64,000 nucleotides of DNA from an uncultured Eubacteriales bacterium (GCA_934486615.1 CAKSQO010000003.1:1-64000); one strand, 5' to 3'. Counted from the stretch's first letter, positions 34,844 to 43,542 are shown. The notes: generated by a model not told the origin, from the sequence alone. Made by a program: numbers and translations.

Positions 34844-34846
34844 GTC
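34808..34846 (+). terminator. Terminator of the candidate ncRNA
   Basis: A 16-bp stem (AAAAACGGTTCGCATC with GATGCGGACCGTTTTT, one T-G pair) and tetraloop AGCA, ending in T5. Confidence 0.92.
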
Positions 34847-34853
34847 GTTAGTG

Positions 34854-35118
34854 GAGGAAGCTGCGGCGCGGGGAAGCTGCGGCGCGGGGAAAGCTGCGGC
34901 GGGGGAAGCTGCGGCGCGGGAAAGCTGCGGCAATCGGGAGAGTGCGGGATAATGCGGCGGCACAGGCGGACGTTGTGCGAGTGAGTATGCGGTGACAGAG
35001 AGTATCGGCGCGGATTTAAGATGTGCACGAAGATGATGAAGGCATCGTGGGGAAGCTGCAGCGCGGGAAAGCTGCGTCGCGGGGGAAGCTGCGCCGTGGG
35101 GAAAGCTGCGGCAATGGG
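34854..35118 (+). repeat. Short direct repeats, AAGCTGCGGCGCGGGG type
   Basis: Two clusters of 15-17-bp units. AAGCTGC recurs at 34858, 34874, 34891, 34906 and 34922, and AAGCTGC/AAGCTGCG recurs at 35053, 35069, 35086 and 35103. About 130 bases of unrelated sequence lie between the clusters. No gene was recognised in 34847-35493. Confidence 0.8.
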
Positions 35119-35248
35119 GAGAAAGCCGGACTGCGCGGCGACAGGTTAAGCGGCACGAAAGTTAAGAGGTCTGCAAAGACGCTGAACGCGGCAATGTGTG
35201 AACGGTGGGCGGCGTTATCATAGCGCGTGCGGTAATGCATGCGGAGCG

Positions 35249-35334
35249 ATAATGAAAAAATCGACTGCGGCAATGCGTGTGGTGCTATAATGAAAAAATC
35301 GACTGCAGCAAAAATGCCGCAGTCGATTTTTCAT
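35249..35334. repeat. Direct repeat pair plus inverted copy (terminator-like)
   Basis: ATAATGAAAAAATCGACTGC occurs at 35249-35268 and again at 35287-35306. An inverted copy, GCAGTCGATTTTTCAT, lies at 35319-35334. The last two form a long stem with T-runs on both strands and may terminate the minus-strand operon that ends at 35494. Confidence 0.75.
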
Positions 35335-35493
35335 CAATATTTATTTGTGTTGTTGTGCCCGGCTTTCAAAACTGCAGATCAGCGCCGCTCTTTACCGAAC
35401 GGCTGCTGCAAAAGCGAGAGCGTACAAAACATCGTATGCTCCTTACGGAGCAATCGCATTGCGGCGCAATCGCAATTTGCTGCTTTATCCCGC

Positions 35494-35943
35494 TCACACG
35501 GTGAACGGGAGCATTATTATCCACGGCGAGGTCAGCACGCCTATCACGGCGGCGGCGACGCTGCACTCGAGCGGGTCCCTGACGCTGCGCCTGAGCAGGA
35601 CGAAGCGGCAGACTGCCGCCATCACGACCACTCCCGCCAGATACGCCGTCAGCGGTATGCGGAACACATAAAAAGCCGAGTAGTCGGCGGCTTTGAGCAT
35701 CGCGGAAACGTCGGCCGAGGCGGACACGGTCGCAGCGCCCATAGCGCCGAAGCCGAGCGCCTGCGTGACGATATTCACAAGATAGACCCACGAAACGGTC
35801 TTGGCCGTGTCGCCGACGCTTGACCTGCTGCCCGCAAGGCGGGTAGTGCCGAGCACCACGGCAAAGTCAAAGCCGAACAGCACCACGGCGTAGATGAACA
35901 TTCTCCACGGATTGCAGAGAAAAAGCCAAATCGGAATATCCAA
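35494..35943 (-). CDS. Small membrane protein of unknown function
   Basis: A 149-residue protein with four predicted membrane helices (residues ~14-33, 50-72, 92-115 and ~125-147) and short loops. No family was recognised. The start is TTG 35943 (product begins MDIPIWLFLCNPW), with AAGGAGG about seven bases upstream. It follows the DUF1015 gene by 12 bp on the same strand, so the two probably form an operon. The ribosome site overlaps the end of the DUF1015 gene. Confidence 0.7.
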   Translation of the reverse strand: MDIPIWLFLCNPWRMFIYAVVLFGFDFAVVLGTTRLAGSRSSVGDTAKTVSWVYLVNIVTQALGFGAMGAATVSASADVSAMLKAADYSAFYVFRIPLTAYLAGVVVMAAVCRFVLLRRSVRDPLECSVAAAVIGVLTSPWIIMLPFTV

Positions 35944-35955
35944 CCGAAAGCCTCC

Positions 35956-37236
35956 TTAAATCTCGCCGAACTTGTTCATTACAAGTCCCGTTATGAGCTT
36001 GGGATAGAAGTAAGTCGACTTCTGCGGCATTTTTTCGCCCGCCGCGGCGACTTCGCTTATCTCGCGCACCCTGGTCGGGTTCATAATGAAGCAGCAGTTC
36101 GCCTCTCCGGAGTCGACGCGCCTGACCGCGTCGGAGCTGTCGCGCGTGTAGGTCAGGTTGAGCTGATTTGCCATATTTTTCTTGTCAATGCCGAGCACGC
36201 GCTCAAGCACGAGGGTGTGCAGCACGGTCACGTCAAGCCCCTTAAGCGCCGCGGAGCAGCCCGAGCAGAGCCTGTCAAGCTCCGCCCGATCGCGCAGGGT
36301 CAGGACGTGGAAGCGGTGCGGGAAATAGACGGCGAACGCCTTGTCGCCGGCGTCGTAGCGTGCTTTAAGCATAAGCTCCGCCTGTGAAAGCGAGTCGGCG
36401 GGCTCGACGGAGAAGCTGTCGCGGCAGCCTGCAAGCAGCTTTTCACCGTCAAAGCCGTCAAGCCCCCTGACTACGCGGTGGGTAGGGAACACGACAAGGC
36501 CGGGATCGTCCATCGCGACGAGCATCATCATGCACATATCGCACGCATCGCCCTCCTTGGCGCGGCCTGTTTTGCGCAGGTGGTCGCGAAAGTTGAGCGC
36601 CGTTTCGTATCGGTGGTGGCCGTCGGCGATGTACAGCTTTTTGTCCTTGAACCGGGCGACCGTCTCGGCACAGGCGGCGGGGTCGGACACGACCCACAGC
36701 GAGTGCTCGACGTTGTCGCGGTCGGTGAAGCGTACATCGGGCTCGCACTCGGTCAGGCGGGAAATGATCGCCTTGATCGAGCCGTCGTCGTTAAACAGCG
36801 AGTAGATCTGGCTGAAATTGCACATGGTCGCGTTCATCAGCTCAAAGCGGTCCTGCTTCGCCTTTGAAAGCGTGTTCTCGTGCGGCAGGATTATGCCCTT
36901 TGAGAACTCCTCGAGCTTCACGCGCGCGATGATTCCCTTGAACGAGTAGCTTACGCCGTCGACGGTGAAGCTCTCTCCGTAGATGTAGAGCGAGTCGCGC
37001 TCATCGAGCTTCAGGCTGCCGTCGGCTTCGAGCGCTTTGAGGCTGCGCGCGGCCTCGGCGTAGGGGTCGTCGCCCTCGCGCGGCAGCTCGAGCCTGATTA
37101 TGTTGCGCTTATTTTTCGCAAGATAGGCGCGGCGCTCGTCGTCGCTGATAATATCGTAAGGCGGGCAGCAAAGCTCGCTTATATCGCCCGCTTCTTTGGT
37201 GAAGCGCAGGGCTTTAAAAGGTCTGATCTCGGCCAA
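35956..37236 (-). CDS. DUF1015 family protein
   Basis: A ~426-residue cytosolic protein of the DUF1015 family. It begins MAEIRPFKALRF and continues with the family features CCPPYDIIS near residue 25, HENTLSKAKQDR near 120, and ADGHHRYETAL near 205 (a likely catalytic or metal-binding centre). I prefer TTG 37236, nine bases after ACGGAG; the in-frame TTG at 37245 abuts that site. In other Firmicutes the family often lies near serine-synthesis genes, but none is seen here. The biochemical function is not established. Confidence 0.9.
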   Translation of the reverse strand: MAEIRPFKALRFTKEAGDISELCCPPYDIISDDERRAYLAKNKRNIIRLELPREGDDPYAEAARSLKALEADGSLKLDERDSLYIYGESFTVDGVSYSFKGIIARVKLEEFSKGIILPHENTLSKAKQDRFELMNATMCNFSQIYSLFNDDGSIKAIISRLTECEPDVRFTDRDNVEHSLWVVSDPAACAETVARFKDKKLYIADGHHRYETALNFRDHLRKTGRAKEGDACDMCMMMLVAMDDPGLVVFPTHRVVRGLDGFDGEKLLAGCRDSFSVEPADSLSQAELMLKARYDAGDKAFAVYFPHRFHVLTLRDRAELDRLCSGCSAALKGLDVTVLHTLVLERVLGIDKKNMANQLNLTYTRDSSDAVRRVDSGEANCCFIMNPTRVREISEVAAAGEKMPQKSTYFYPKLITGLVMNKFGEI

Positions 37237-37392
37237 GGATATCAACTCCGTTTTTGATTTCGTGCGGCTTCAGGCGGCCGCTTATTACATTTTATAGTAA
37301 ACGCGCGCGTTAGTCAAGAGCGGCTGCACAGAGTGAGCGAAAACCGTGCCTTGCGGACATACGTTGGGAGAAACTCGGCCGAAAAGCACCTA

Positions 37393-37480
37393 TTTGTATA
37401 AAATATTCACATTGACAGGCGGGCAAATTTATACAAATTCCAATAAAGCACTTTATTATTTTGGACTTTTGGTGTATAAT
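37393..37480 (+). promoter_or_regulatory. Promoter/operator region of Gld-like ABC operon
   Basis: A perfect 10-bp inverted repeat (TTTGTATAAA 37393-37402, TTTATACAAA 37428-37437) flanks TTGACA. A perfect 7-2-7 palindrome (AATAAAGCACTTTATT, 37442-37457) lies next to it. A TATAAT at 37475-37480 places the palindrome over the -35. The arrangement suggests a repressed or activated promoter. The rest of the 341-base gap holds nothing recognised. Confidence 0.6.
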
Positions 37481-37577
37481 TTTTAAGTATGTTCAAACTG
37501 TGTTTACAATTTAAGCACAATTTACTGCTATATTGTACATACCGAATTATGCATTCTATCAATCGGAGGGATTATCA

Positions 37578-38696
37578 ATGATAGAGGTCAAAAACCTCAC
37601 GAAGTCATACAGTGCGGGCTTCAAGGCTGTCGACGACATCAGCTTCACTGTAAATGACGGCGAGATCCTCGGCTTCCTCGGCCCTAACGGCGCGGGCAAG
37701 TCGACCACGATGAACATCATAACGGGCTACCTCTCCGCTACCGAGGGAACGGTGACGGTCGGCGGCTACGATGTTCTCGACAACCCTAACGAGGCAAAGC
37801 GCCGCATCGGCTATCTGCCCGAGCACCCGCCGCTTTATACGGATATGACCGTGACGGAGTATCTGAACTTCGTCTACGACCTTAAAAAGGTCAAGCTGCC
37901 CCGCGCGGCGCATATCAAGGAGATATGCAATCTGGTCAAGATAAGCGACGTCAGCCGCCGCCTGATCAAGAACCTGTCAAAGGGCTATCAGCAGCGCGTC
38001 GGTATCGCTCAGGCGCTTATCGGCAACCCCGAGCTGCTTATCCTCGACGAGCCGACGGTCGGCCTTGACCCGAAGCAGATTATCGAAATCCGCAAGCTCA
38101 TAACCCATCTGGGCCGCAATCACACGGTCATTCTCAGCTCGCACATTCTCTCCGATGTTCAGGCCGTCTGCGAGCGCGTTATCATCATCAACAAGGGCAA
38201 GCTTATCGCCGACGGCGCACCCGACGAGCTGTCAAAGTCGCTCAACGACGTAAACTCGCTCATCGTCCGCGTTCAGGGACCCGAGCGCGACGTGCACAAA
38301 CTTATCCGCACCATTCAGGGCGTTACGGGCGTTACGTCTAACGGACGCGCCGAGCGCGGCTCGGTCGAGTACACCGTCAACGTCGCGGGCAAGACTGACA
38401 TTCGCGGCGAGCTGTTCAGACGCCTCAGCGACCGCAACTGGCCTATTCTTATGCTGCGCCCCAACGAGCTTACGCTCGAGCAGGTGTTCGTCCGCCTTGT
38501 CGACGCGACCGCCGACGACGACATCGCCCGCCTTGCGGGCAGGCGCGCCGAGATCGCTTCGGCCGATGAAGAAAAGGTCGAGAAAAAGGCTGCCTCGCCC
38601 GAGTACACCGACGATGTCGACGAGGTCATGGGCACTGTCGACAAGCCGCTGACCGACAAAGCCGGTCAGGCTGTAAACGAGGAGGGTGACGAATAA
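37578..38696 (+). CDS. ABC transporter ATP-binding protein (GldA-like)
   Basis: A 372-residue ATPase. It has Walker A GPNGAGKST near residue 38, signature LSKGYQQR, Walker B LLILDEPTVGLDP and the H-loop in SSHILSDV. The C-terminal ~130 residues past the ATPase core include an acidic tail. It resembles the ATPases of Gld/Nos-type exporters. ATG 37578 follows CGGAGGG and is preferred over an upstream in-frame ATG at 37533. The next gene, a permease, overlaps the stop by TAATG. Confidence 0.93.
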   Translation: MIEVKNLTKSYSAGFKAVDDISFTVNDGEILGFLGPNGAGKSTTMNIITGYLSATEGTVTVGGYDVLDNPNEAKRRIGYLPEHPPLYTDMTVTEYLNFVYDLKKVKLPRAAHIKEICNLVKISDVSRRLIKNLSKGYQQRVGIAQALIGNPELLILDEPTVGLDPKQIIEIRKLITHLGRNHTVILSSHILSDVQAVCERVIIINKGKLIADGAPDELSKSLNDVNSLIVRVQGPERDVHKLIRTIQGVTGVTSNGRAERGSVEYTVNVAGKTDIRGELFRRLSDRNWPILMLRPNELTLEQVFVRLVDATADDDIARLAGRRAEIASADEEKVEKKAASPEYTDDVDEVMGTVDKPLTDKAGQAVNEEGDE

Positions 38697-39397
38697 TGGG
38701 AGCGGTATTTAAACGCGAGCTGAGGGCGTACTTTACGTCCCCCATCGGCTACTTTGTAATGATAATCTACGGCGTGCTTTACGGGTTCTTGTTCTCCAGA
38801 CTGTTCCGGTCGGGCTCGCCCGCGATAAACGTGCTGTTCAGCTACTCGTTCACCGTAACGCTGTTCATCATTCCGGTCATAACGATGCGCCTTTTCAGTG
38901 AGGAGCGCAGGCAAAAGACCGACCAGGCGCTGTTCACGGCACCCGTGGGACTTACGTCCATCGTGTTCGGCAAGTTCTTCGCCGCGTGGGCGATGTTCGG
39001 ACTTACCCAGCTTATAACCGTAGTTTTTGAGCTTATCTTCGCGTTCAACGTCTCGGTCGATATGCTCGGCTACATCTGCTATCTTATCGGTGCGGCGGGA
39101 GTTTCCGCTTCGCTCATCGCGGTCGGAATGTTCATCTCGTCGCTGACCGACAGTCAGATCCTTGCCGCCGTCGGCAGCATCGCCGTCAGCGTTATGCTCG
39201 CGATGATGGACACCTTCGCACAGCTGACAAGCGTCAGATGGCTCGTCAGCGCCGCAAACTGGCTCTCGTTCTCGAGCCGCTTCGACACCTTCCTTTCGGG
39301 AGTGCTCGACTACGCCAATGTCGCATATTTCATCAGCTTCGCCGCGGTGTTCATTTTCCTGACCGTCCGTATTCAGGAAAAGCGCCGCTGGTCGTAA
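38696..39397 (+). CDS. ABC transporter permease (GldF-like)
   Basis: A 233-residue ABC-2 type permease with six membrane helices, starting MGAVFKRELRAYFTSPIGYFVM. The coupling segment containing RLFSEERRQKTDQALFTAPV is the hallmark of the GldF-like group. Start and stop overlap with the ATPase gene (TAATG). It likely forms the membrane part of an exporter or a mechanochemical complex with the ATPase and the next gene product. Confidence 0.92.
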   Translation: MGAVFKRELRAYFTSPIGYFVMIIYGVLYGFLFSRLFRSGSPAINVLFSYSFTVTLFIIPVITMRLFSEERRQKTDQALFTAPVGLTSIVFGKFFAAWAMFGLTQLITVVFELIFAFNVSVDMLGYICYLIGAAGVSASLIAVGMFISSLTDSQILAAVGSIAVSVMLAMMDTFAQLTSVRWLVSAANWLSFSSRFDTFLSGVLDYANVAYFISFAAVFIFLTVRIQEKRRWS

Positions 39398-39415
39398 AAA
39401 GGAGGAGTGAAACCG

Positions 39416-41086
39416 ATGGCTTTATTTAAAAAGGACAAAAGGGCCGGTATCGAGGGCGAAATGCCCGAGGTTTCCGCCTCCAAGCAGGCTCGCCGCAGAA
39501 AGCTCAAGCGCGGCGCTTACGCCACCGCAATAACCTGCGTGTTCGTCGCGGTCGTCGTTGTGTTCAACATCGTCGCGTCCGCGCTCGCCGACCGCTATCC
39601 GCTGTCGCTCGACCTGACCGCTTCGGGCGATTACACGATTAACGAGAAAAATGCGGAGTACATCAAAAAGGTAAGCCGCGACGACCTCAAAATTACCATA
39701 ACCGTCTGCTGCGATGAAAATGAGTACGACGGCGAATATGCCGGCAACATCATCAGCATCAGCGGCTTCTACGACCCGTCGGGCGGCGCTTACTTCACCC
39801 AGAACAAGTACCTGCTCAAGGAGTACGCGCGCCTGAACAAGGCAATCACCGTTCAGTACATCGCGCCGACCGACCCGAAATTCTCGGTCTTTACCGGCAA
39901 ATACTCCGACGAGAAGTTTGAAGAGGGCGACATCATCGTCGAGTCGTCGTTCACCATGAACGGTGAGACCGTCGAGCGCTATCGCCACTTCGCCGTTGAG
40001 GATCAGTTTACTGTCAGCGTCGATCAAAGCGACCAGTACAGCTATATGTTGTACCAACAATATAACACCATGTCCCTCACGGCCAACAACATCGAGACGG
40101 TGCTGACCTCCGCTATCTACTCGCTGACCTCCGACAAGGTGTTCCAGGTCGCGCTCATCACCCATAACTGCAACAGCGACTCTGCCGCAAGCTCGGTCAA
40201 GAACCTGCGCAGCCTTATGGAGCAGAACAACTACTACTTTACCGAGGTATCCAACCTCAACGAGCAGGATATTCCCGAGGACACCGACATTGTTATGATA
40301 GTTCCGCCCGCTGCCGACTACAGCGAAAGTGATATGAAGAAGATGGAGGACTACCTCAACAACGGCGGCAAGTACGACAAGCACCTGTTCTACATCGCGT
40401 CCGCCGCGCAGGGCGATATGCCCAACATCAACGAGTTCCTCAGCGAGTGGGGCTTCCAGGTCATGAGCGAGGACTATGTCTATGAGACCAAATCCGATAA
40501 CCGTGCTAACCTGCTGCTCAAGCTCAGCGAGACCGATAACAAATTTACCGGCTCGCTGGACGATAAGGGTTACTCGTTCTACTCCTACCTCGGCTACGAT
40601 GTGCCGATCGTGCAGAAGGACCCCAACGGTCAGCGCGAGTACACCGACCTGCTGATGTTCTCCGACTCCGCGGTCGCACTGCCTGTGGATAAGTCCTTCA
40701 ACGACTATACCGACGCGGACGTTGAAGCCAACGGCCCGTTCGTCGGACTGGGCCTTTGCCGCACGATGCTGTGGGATTCCGACAAGGAGGACTACGCCAG
40801 GTCGACCGTTATGGTCTGCAGCTCGCTGCAGATTATCGGCCTCGGCAACAGCTCCGCCCGAGTGGGCAACCTGCAGGCTATAATGAACACCTTCGACAAC
40901 CTGCTCGGCCGTTCCGACGCGGACGACGTACCGAGCTTTGACTCGAGAAAGTTTGCCAAGGATCAGTTTGAGACCATACCCAGCGACACCGCCGTCAACG
41001 TTATGGTAGCGATCTTTGTTGTTGTGCTGCCGGTGGCAGTCCTCATTACGGGCATTGTCGTTTGGATCAAGAGGAGACGTTCATGA
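39416..41086 (+). CDS. GldG-like ABC-type auxiliary protein
   Basis: A 556-residue membrane protein of the ABC-transport auxiliary/GldG type (PF09822-like). A basic cytoplasmic N-terminus is followed by one membrane helix (~35-58), a large extracytoplasmic domain beginning DRYPLSLDLTASGDYTIN, and a C-terminal helix (~528-550) with a basic tail. DIVMIVPPAADYSESDMKKM is a typical internal segment. I start at ATG 39416, ten bases after AAGGAGG; an in-frame GTG at 39407 is too near it. It overlaps the DUF4340 gene by ATGA. Confidence 0.88.
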   Translation: MALFKKDKRAGIEGEMPEVSASKQARRRKLKRGAYATAITCVFVAVVVVFNIVASALADRYPLSLDLTASGDYTINEKNAEYIKKVSRDDLKITITVCCDENEYDGEYAGNIISISGFYDPSGGAYFTQNKYLLKEYARLNKAITVQYIAPTDPKFSVFTGKYSDEKFEEGDIIVESSFTMNGETVERYRHFAVEDQFTVSVDQSDQYSYMLYQQYNTMSLTANNIETVLTSAIYSLTSDKVFQVALITHNCNSDSAASSVKNLRSLMEQNNYYFTEVSNLNEQDIPEDTDIVMIVPPAADYSESDMKKMEDYLNNGGKYDKHLFYIASAAQGDMPNINEFLSEWGFQVMSEDYVYETKSDNRANLLLKLSETDNKFTGSLDDKGYSFYSYLGYDVPIVQKDPNGQREYTDLLMFSDSAVALPVDKSFNDYTDADVEANGPFVGLGLCRTMLWDSDKEDYARSTVMVCSSLQIIGLGNSSARVGNLQAIMNTFDNLLGRSDADDVPSFDSRKFAKDQFETIPSDTAVNVMVAIFVVVLPVAVLITGIVVWIKRRRS

Positions 41087-43020
41087 ACGAAAACGAGAAA
41101 AACCTTGACTTAAACGCCGAAGCCGAAGCGGACGCGACTGCTGCGCCCGCCGTGACCGAGACGGACGAGACTGCTGCGCCCGCCGCTGACGTTGGGGGCG
41201 ATAAGTCCGAAGCGGACGCGAGTGCTGCGCCTGCCGAAGCCGAGACGGACGCGACTGCTTCTGCCGCCGCTGACGTCGGGGGCGATAAGTCCGAAGCGGA
41301 CGCGAGTGCAAAGGAAAAGGTCGAATACGACGAGTCGCTTTTTGAAGGCTCGACCGTGTTCTCCGCTCCGAAGGAGGACGAAAAGAAAGCTAAGCACAGG
41401 ACCGCCAAGCCGCGCGTCAAGGGGCTGATAATCTCGGCGGTCGCCGTTGTTGTCGCCGCCGCGGTGGCGCTGACGGTCTGGCTTGTGCCGTATTCAAAGG
41501 ACCCCGACAAGAAGATAAATTCCGAGGCCAAGACCTACACCGTCATAAAGACGAACGAGGCCGAGGTCGTCTCGGTCGACCTGCACAACAAAAACGGCGA
41601 TATTCACATCTATGTCCCCGAGGACCGCAAGAGCAGCAAGGCTGCTTCGTCCGGGTCGGCAAGCTCCGGGAGCACCTCGTCGGGCACCAAGGTCGAGTCC
41701 TACGACTGGTGCGTTCAGGGCTACGAGCAGTACAATATGACGGGCGCGATGTACATTCTGCAAAGCGCCATAAACGTGTCCGCTTCAAAGAAGCTCTCCG
41801 CCGAAAGCGGTCAGAAGCTCGCGGGCGACCTTAAGGACTACACCGACTTTGCCTTTGAAGGCTCGGGCAAGGAAGTCTCCGGCGGCGATAAGAGCGCCTA
41901 CGGCTTCACCGAGCCGTACGCCGTAATCGACGTCAACTGCCTTGAGGAAGAGGACAGCTACACCATGATAATCGGCAGCTATACTCCCGATAAGTCGGGC
42001 CGCTACGTCAGCGTTTCGGGCGACGACAGCGTTTACGTCGTGCCCGACGGCAACTTCACACTCGGCAAGTACAGCTTCGGCACCGCCGTGCCCGATCTTA
42101 TCAACAGCAGCATGGTCGACGCGGTGACCGAGACCGATTCGACCTCCAAGTACTTCGTCGACGGCACTTTGACCTACATCGACAGCCTGACCATGACCGG
42201 CTCGTGCCGCGAGAACAAGCTCGTTGTCGAGAGCGCTCCCGAAGAGCTCAGCGCGATGGCATTCGTCGTCACCAGCCCGTCGTTCAGAGCGGGCAACGAG
42301 GAAAATATCAGCAAGGTGCTCGACATCTGCAAATCGGGAATGTCCGCTTCGGGCGCTTACAAGCTCGGCTACACCGACGCCGATCTGAAGCAGTACGGCC
42401 TCGACAAGCCCTATTCCAAAATTGACATTAAGATTGGTTCGTACGAGGTCACTCTCACCTTCGGCGCGCCCGTCGACGATACCTACTACCCCTGCGTGGT
42501 CGGGGGACGCGACATCATCTACAAGGTCGCAGTCGCCGACTACGAGTGGGTCGCCTACGCGAGCAAGGACATCTACTTCGACTCGCTGTTCCTCGAGTTC
42601 ATCGCCAACATCGACAAGATCGTTGTCGAGACTGACGAAAAGACCGTCACGTTCGACCTCGTCCGCGAGAATAAGAGCGACGGCACCGACTTCGACGTCA
42701 AGGTCGAGGGCTACGACGACCTCAAGATTGACACGCAGGAGCTGTGCTACTATTACGGACGTATTCTGGCGCTGAGCGTAGAGGAGTACGCGCCCGCGGG
42801 CACTAAGCCGAGCGGCACGCCGTATATCACGTTTAAGATAAGCTACACGACCAAGGACAATGTCGACGTGATAAGCCTTTACCGCTACTCTACCAGGCGC
42901 TATTTCTACACCCTTAACGGACAGGGCGACGCCCTCGTTTCCGCCGCCATCGTGCAGGACCTGCACAAATGCCTTGACACGCTGCTTGCAGGCGAGAAGA
43001 TCGGCCGCAACCAGTATTAA
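41083..43020 (+). CDS. DUF4340 domain protein, membrane-anchored
   Basis: A 645-residue protein. Residues 1-~90 are Ala/Asp/Glu-rich with two near-identical ADVGGDKSEADASA repeats. One membrane helix (~111-133) follows, then a long extracytoplasmic part with two to three DUF4340-like modules (for example EPYAVIDVNCLEEEDSYTM and YSKIDIKIGSYEVTLTFG). It is translationally coupled to the GldG-like gene by ATGA. DUF4340 proteins regularly accompany such ABC systems, but their function is unknown; a periplasm-like scaffold or sensor role is speculation. Confidence 0.85.
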   Translation: MNENEKNLDLNAEAEADATAAPAVTETDETAAPAADVGGDKSEADASAAPAEAETDATASAAADVGGDKSEADASAKEKVEYDESLFEGSTVFSAPKEDEKKAKHRTAKPRVKGLIISAVAVVVAAAVALTVWLVPYSKDPDKKINSEAKTYTVIKTNEAEVVSVDLHNKNGDIHIYVPEDRKSSKAASSGSASSGSTSSGTKVESYDWCVQGYEQYNMTGAMYILQSAINVSASKKLSAESGQKLAGDLKDYTDFAFEGSGKEVSGGDKSAYGFTEPYAVIDVNCLEEEDSYTMIIGSYTPDKSGRYVSVSGDDSVYVVPDGNFTLGKYSFGTAVPDLINSSMVDAVTETDSTSKYFVDGTLTYIDSLTMTGSCRENKLVVESAPEELSAMAFVVTSPSFRAGNEENISKVLDICKSGMSASGAYKLGYTDADLKQYGLDKPYSKIDIKIGSYEVTLTFGAPVDDTYYPCVVGGRDIIYKVAVADYEWVAYASKDIYFDSLFLEFIANIDKIVVETDEKTVTFDLVRENKSDGTDFDVKVEGYDDLKIDTQELCYYYGRILALSVEEYAPAGTKPSGTPYITFKISYTTKDNVDVISLYRYSTRRYFYTLNGQGDALVSAAIVQDLHKCLDTLLAGEKIGRNQY

Positions 43021-43108
43021 GGCTTCTGCGCGCGCTTGACTTTGCTCGGGAAGCGCGGCAGAGCCTGACCGCATCGCGGCGCATACCGCGGTGTATACCG
43101 CGGTGCAC

Positions 43109-43139
43109 GCCGCGTTCCGTTTTTTTGAACGGACGCGGC
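43109..43139 (+). terminator. Hairpin, possible first terminator after DUF4340 gene
   Basis: GCCGCGTTCCGTT pairs with AACGGACGCGGC around T-rich loop sequence. No T-run follows, so it may only stabilise the transcript. Confidence 0.5.
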
Positions 43140-43200
43140 ACAAGCGTCAGCGGCCGTCAGGCTCGGCTCAAAGGCGGGCTTTCGGGCGTGTAAATCAAAG

Positions 43201-43235
43201 AAAGCGGGGTACGATGAATTTCGTACTCCGCTTTT
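43201..43235 (+). terminator. Terminator after Gld-like operon
   Basis: AAAGCGGGGTACGA and TCGTACTCCGCTTT form a 14-bp stem with one wobble pair, followed by T-rich sequence. Confidence 0.85.
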
Positions 43236-43257
43236 TGAAAAAAGTCGCTTTTTGCTA

Positions 43258-43286
43258 TTGACAAAGACGACCCGTTATGCTATCAT
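43258..43286 (+). promoter_or_regulatory. Promoter of tRNA pair
   Basis: TTGACA (43258-43263), a 17-bp spacer and TATCAT (43281-43286) preceded by TGC. The tRNA begins 22 bases later. Confidence 0.85.
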
Positions 43287-43307
43287 AACTGTTGTCGCGT
43301 GAGACGT

Positions 43308-43383
43308 GCTGGTGTAGCTCAGTTGGTAGAGCAGCTGATTTGTAATCAGCAGGTCGGGGGTTCAAGTCCGTCCACCAGCTCCA
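43308..43383 (+). tRNA. tRNA-Thr (anticodon TGT)
   Basis: A full cloverleaf. The acceptor GCTGGTG/CACCAGC, D-arm AGCTCAGTTGGTAGAGC, anticodon loop TTTGTAA on a GCTGA/TCAGC stem and T-arm with GGTTCAAGTCC are all present. CCA is encoded at 43381-43383. The anticodon TGT reads ACA and related Thr codons. Confidence 0.97.
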
Positions 43384-43422
43384 TTTCGGTGCCGTCGGTG
43401 CCCAAAGCGATCAGTTTAATAT

Positions 43423-43507
43423 GGGAGAGTTCCAGAGTGGCCAAATGGGGCAGACTGTAAATCTGTTGTCGCTGACTTCGATGGTTCGAATCCATCCTCT
43501 CCCACCA
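43423..43507 (+). tRNA. tRNA-Tyr (anticodon GTA)
   Basis: A type II tRNA with a long variable arm. The acceptor is GGGAGAG/CTCTCCC; the anticodon loop CTGTAAA on a GCAGA/TCTGT stem gives GTA; the T-arm contains GGTTCGAATCC. CCA is encoded at the end. It is co-transcribed with tRNA-Thr, 39 bases downstream. Confidence 0.97.
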
Positions 43508-43542
43508 AAACGGCAGGCGTCGTCAGATGCCTGCCGTTTTTT
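43507..43542 (+). terminator. Terminator of tRNA operon
   Basis: AAAACGGCAGGC (43507-43518) pairs with GCCTGCCGTTTT (43529-43540), followed by T6. Confidence 0.92.

Noticed and set aside
34854..35118. CRISPR array
   Set aside because: Units are 15-17 bp, directly adjacent with no unique spacers, and no cas genes are near.
34715..35273. Pro/Ala-rich frames on the minus strand
   Set aside because: They are translations of the short GC-rich repeats, without ribosome sites or family features.
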